A DNA stretch of 64,000 nt from Flavobacteriaceae bacterium PS02337 (GTDB lineage Bacteria > Bacteroidota > Bacteroidia > Flavobacteriales > Flavobacteriaceae): positions 220,616 to 284,615 of the forward strand of contig JASCOE010000007.1 in NCBI GenBank assembly GCA_029959285.1. Direction: 5' to 3'. Shown piece after piece: positions 61,092 through 64,000 of this stretch; position 1 is the first letter of the stretch; every line of letters begins with the position of its first letter. The translations under genes and the position numbers were made by a program. The notes beneath the pieces are model-generated. The model did not search any database. It saw nothing but the letters and a program-made list of their open reading frames with translations, and had not been told where the DNA came from.

Positions 61092-62477
61092 ATGATAAAA
61101 CATATTATGGCAACCACATTTTCGTGGCTTGCCATTGTTGCTGCGTTACCGTTGTACGCACAACAGCAACAAGAAAATACCTTAGGCAGTCTTTGGCCTA
61201 AAGTAGAAGAGAACTATCCCGGGGTTGGAGCAAAAATGTCGGCGATTGACGCGGCAAAATTTAATCAACGGGCAGTTAAGGGCAATACGCTGCCACAGGT
61301 AAAAGCACAGGCACAGAATACATATGGTACTTACCAGGGCAGTGCCGGAGCCTTCTTTCCGCAGGCCGGATTTTTCAATGTAAGCGGTTCGGCCGCACCA
61401 TTGGAAGGCAGTTCTACAGCAGCCAATACCTTTGGTTCTGCTATCGTGGAATGGGAAGTATTTTCCTTTGGAAAGCTCCGAAAACAGAACGAAGCGGCGG
61501 ATGCCCTATACAATAAATCGGTCATCGATAAAGATGCATATATACTTAATCTGAAAAAGACCCTATCCGAAAGGTACATCGTTCTTTTGTACAACGATGC
61601 CAAACTGCAATGGACACAGAAGAACGCCGAAAGATTGGACGATATCCGTAAAATCACAGCAGGATTATCCGCATCGGGTTTAAGACCTGCGGCAGACAGT
61701 CTGATCGCCTCTTCATCCTATGTGCAGGCAATGGGTGAACACGACAAATGGAACGGGTTTAAAAATGCCGCCTACATTAAACTATCGGAACTGTACGGCA
61801 ATGATACCGTCAATTATACGGCATCTACCTTCCGTTTTGGCAATCCCTCCGAAAATACGTTAAGTAAAATAACGTCCATCAATCCCTCACATCCTATTTT
61901 AGATGCTTTGGATAAGCAATCCGAGTATTACACATTGAGCGGGGAAGCACAGAAAAGGTCTTCTTTACCGTCGGTCAACCTTTTGGGCGGTTATGCCTAT
62001 CGGGGTACGGGCATCAGCCCAAACGGTATGGTATCGGGAACATGGAAAGACGGCTTTAACAATACCACCAACAACTTTCTGGCAGGCATAGGCATCACCT
62101 GGAACCTGACCAGCCTGCATACCAACCGTATGAAAGGCGAACAGCTTTTTAAAGAAGCGGAAAGTACCAAATTATTGCAGTCACAGTACCAGCAGGCGAT
62201 GCAGGCGGATTTATCCGCTTCGCAGGCAAAAATTGTTCAACAGTACGAGCAGCTCCGAAAAACGAAACTTGCTGTACAGCAGTCGCGTGATGCCTACAAT
62301 ATGTACCTGGCAAGGTACAAGAGCGGTCTGATCACGCTGAGCGAGCTCTTACAGATACGCCTTCTGCTCGAACAGGCAGAGAACGCCCATATCGAGGCCT
62401 CCCGTGATTATTGGGTATTGCTGGCTTACGAAGCTGAACTGACCGCCGATTTCGACTTTTTATTCAACAACCTTTAA
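61092..62477 (+). CDS. TolC-family outer-membrane efflux protein
   Basis: 461 residues with a signal peptide (LPLYAQQ), long coiled-coil helices (about 330-430: LFKEAESTKLLQSQYQQAM) and Gly/Ser-rich strands. The repeat pattern of two OEP domains is clear. It forms the outer-membrane channel for the downstream RND pump, 10 bases away. Confidence 0.9.
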   Translation: MIKHIMATTFSWLAIVAALPLYAQQQQENTLGSLWPKVEENYPGVGAKMSAIDAAKFNQRAVKGNTLPQVKAQAQNTYGTYQGSAGAFFPQAGFFNVSGSAAPLEGSSTAANTFGSAIVEWEVFSFGKLRKQNEAADALYNKSVIDKDAYILNLKKTLSERYIVLLYNDAKLQWTQKNAERLDDIRKITAGLSASGLRPAADSLIASSSYVQAMGEHDKWNGFKNAAYIKLSELYGNDTVNYTASTFRFGNPSENTLSKITSINPSHPILDALDKQSEYYTLSGEAQKRSSLPSVNLLGGYAYRGTGISPNGMVSGTWKDGFNNTTNNFLAGIGITWNLTSLHTNRMKGEQLFKEAESTKLLQSQYQQAMQADLSASQAKIVQQYEQLRKTKLAVQQSRDAYNMYLARYKSGLITLSELLQIRLLLEQAENAHIEASRDYWVLLAYEAELTADFDFLFNNL

Positions 62478-62487
62478 ATAATCGTAT

Positions 62488-63873
62488 ATGAACATGATAA
62501 GATTTGCGTTAAGGAAGCCCATTGCGATTATGGTTGTCGTACTGGCTATAGCTTTCTTTTCCTATAACAGCGTAAAAAAAATAAACGTAGATATTTTTCC
62601 CGAAGTTGAACTGCCTGCCATATACATATCGATGTCATACGGAGGACTCTCACCGGCGTATATGGACGGCTTTATGGCAAACGAATTCCAGAAAGTACTC
62701 CTATTTGTGAGCGGTGTAAAAAATATTGATTTCAAGAGCGTACAGGGTCTGACCCTCATGAAACTGACCTTTCATCCGGGAACGGATATGTCTCAAGCCG
62801 CCGGAGAAGTTGCCACCTTTACAAACAGGGCTATGGGATTTCTGCCACCGGGAGCTGTTCCGCCCATGGTCGTCAGGTTCGACGGCAGTTCGCTTCCGGT
62901 AGGTAACCTTGTTTTTGAAAGCGACCAGCGTTCCGTTAATGAAATACAGACATTGGCATCGACCAAGATCAGACCGATGTTCGTACAGATTCCGGGCATT
63001 ACTTCTCCTGCTCCGTTTGGCGGAAATGTCCGTTCTATTGTCATCAACATTGACCCCGAAGCGATGCAGGCGAACGGGTTAAGCCCTGAAGATATAACGG
63101 TTGCCATTACTAAAAACAGTCTTCCGTCACCTGCCGGAAATATCCGTATCGGAGAAGAAAACCTAATGGCTCCCATTAATTCCATCGCCAAAGGACCGGA
63201 CGAGTTATTGAAAACTCCTGTAAAAACAAGTGATAACCGCACCGTATATGTTGGCGATGTTGCCCGTGTGGAAGACGGTGCCGACCAGACCGTCGGTTAC
63301 GCCCTGATTAACGGCAAACGGTCGGTTTACCTGCCTATTATTAAAAAGGCGGATGCTTCCACACTGGATGCCGTGGAAAACCTGAAAAAGGCCATTCCTA
63401 TGCTGAAAGACCAATTGCCTGAAGATGTAAAGGTTAGCTATGAATTTGACCAGTCGAGTTATATCGAACGTTCCCTTTCCAATCTTATCCACGAGGGGAT
63501 TCTAGGAGCGGTTTTCACAGGATTGGTCATATTACTCTTCTTAGGTGATACTCGGGGAGCGATCATTGTTGTACTGACTATTCCGATTGCCATCCTTACG
63601 GCAGTTACGACTTTGCACCTTTTCGGACAGACCATCAATATTATGACATTGAGCGGTCTTGCCCTGTCCATCGGGATCCTCGTAGATGAGGCAACCGTTA
63701 CGATAGAGAACATACATCAGCATATGGAAATGGGCAAGCCCAAACAGCGGTCGATCGTAGATGCCCTGCTCGAAATCTCTATCCCCAAACTGCTGATATT
63801 GCTCTGTATTCTTGCGGTATTGACCCCTGCGTTTATTATGACGGGCATTCCAAAAGATATGTTCATGCCTTTG
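62488..63873 (+). pseudogene. RND efflux transporter, 3' end lost to an IS element
   Basis: The first about 460 residues are a normal RND pump: MNMIRFALRKPIAIMVVV start, porter domain segments, first helix set with the family motif GLALSIGILVDEATVTIEN, and GIPKDMFMPL. At 63874 the sequence switches to IS DNA and the frame runs to a chance stop at 63936. A full pump would be about 1000 residues, so it cannot function unless the rest is supplied elsewhere. Confidence 0.88.
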
Positions 63874-64000
63874 TGGACTTGCAACAAAAAGTCGGACAAT
63901 TTTTTTAAGACCTATGCTACACTTTTAATTTTATAAAATTCTAGTTCCATTTCTTTAGGTGTTTTATATCCCAAAGAAGAATGCAGACGTTTTCTATTAT
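63874..64000 (-). mobile_element. IS3-family element, one end (runs off window)
   Basis: The junction within the RND gene is at TGTGGACTTGCAACAAAAAG-like sequence starting about 63873, typical of an IS3-type end, followed by a transposase C-terminus on the minus strand. The rest lies outside the window. Confidence 0.8.
63912..64000 (-). CDS. IS3-family transposase OrfB, C-terminal end (partial)
   Basis: The last 28 codons read NRKRLHSSLGYKTPKEME and end YKIKSVA before TAG at 63912-63914. RLHSSLGYKTP is the hallmark of IS3-group OrfB C-termini. The beginning is beyond the window edge. It differs from the IS3 element at 42518, so it is a second type. Confidence 0.9.
   Translation of the reverse strand, partial: NRKRLHSSLGYKTPKEMELEFYKIKSVA

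Noticed and set aside
1-64000. tRNA or rRNA genes
   Set aside because: No stretch resembling these was found by reading; a short tRNA could still be missed without a covariance search.

Overview
The window is from a Bacteroidota bacterium, most likely the Flavobacteriia or Sphingobacteriia side of the phylum. Three things support this. The transfer genes are the Bacteroides-type TraA/C/D/E/F/G/I/J/K/L/M/N/O/Q and MobA/B/C set. Promoters look like the Bacteroidota type (TTG, about 20 nt, then TAnnTTTG). The integrase is of the IntDOT type. The base composition is AT-rich, and no rRNA or tRNA gene was seen. Most of the window is accessory DNA: an integrative conjugative element (conjugative transposon) with several layers of cargo and insertion damage.

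Layout. 1-830: metal-related cargo (FTR1-like N-terminus and a cysteine-rich exported protein). 1146-10645: a twelve-gene mating-pore operon on the minus strand (traE to traQ). 10844-25268: cargo lying between traE and traD, containing an unusual minus-strand cluster in the order XRE regulator, double-ATPase sensor, CheY-like receiver, HNH nuclease, then N6-adenine DNA methylase. This cluster is broken twice. A roughly 6 kb integrase-bearing element (about 18303-24291) splits the ATPase gene, and an IS4-family element (about 13765-15099) separates the nuclease from the methylase. 25361-27216: traD, traC and traA. 27240-27890: an iteron-like repeat tract and a probable oriT. 27949-29678: mobA and mobB. 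29690-33875: a probable zinc-limitation cassette (thioredoxin-reductase-like enzyme, CobW GTPase, FolE, MerC-like protein) divergent from a Fur/Zur regulator, with two copies of one operator between them. 33921-36027: a membrane protein and an Lrp/DUF2000/thioesterase group. 36167-38167: the coupling protein MobC. 38354-40293: an RprXY-like two-component system.

40364-48701 is scarred DNA followed by sulfur metabolism: truncated YncE, a frameshifted porin, an IS3 element, one truncated and one intact metallo-beta-lactamase/rhodanese protein, a peroxiredoxin, single rhodaneses, small membrane proteins and a thioredoxin. 48774-54356 is a thiol and stress region: NTF2-like proteins (one with an in-frame stop), HxlR and AraC regulators, OsmC, thioredoxin, a DsbA-like protein, a methyltransferase, a second copy of the small membrane pair, a decayed thioredoxin and YtxJ.

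54416-60437 looks like one AraC-controlled regulon. A 39-bp box occurs three times, each exactly 20 nt from a -7 hexamer-like element. The boxes lie before a luciferase-like flavoprotein, before a two-sirtuin-plus-HD operon, and before a cysteine hydrolase. 60563-64000 is a TolC/RND efflux operon whose pump gene is cut by another IS3 element running off the window.

The most interesting candidates are the ATPase/receiver/HNH/methylase cluster, which looks like an undescribed signalling-coupled restriction or defence system now disrupted, and the AraC/SirTM-like regulon. Family assignments are from recognition of sequence motifs only; no database search was run.
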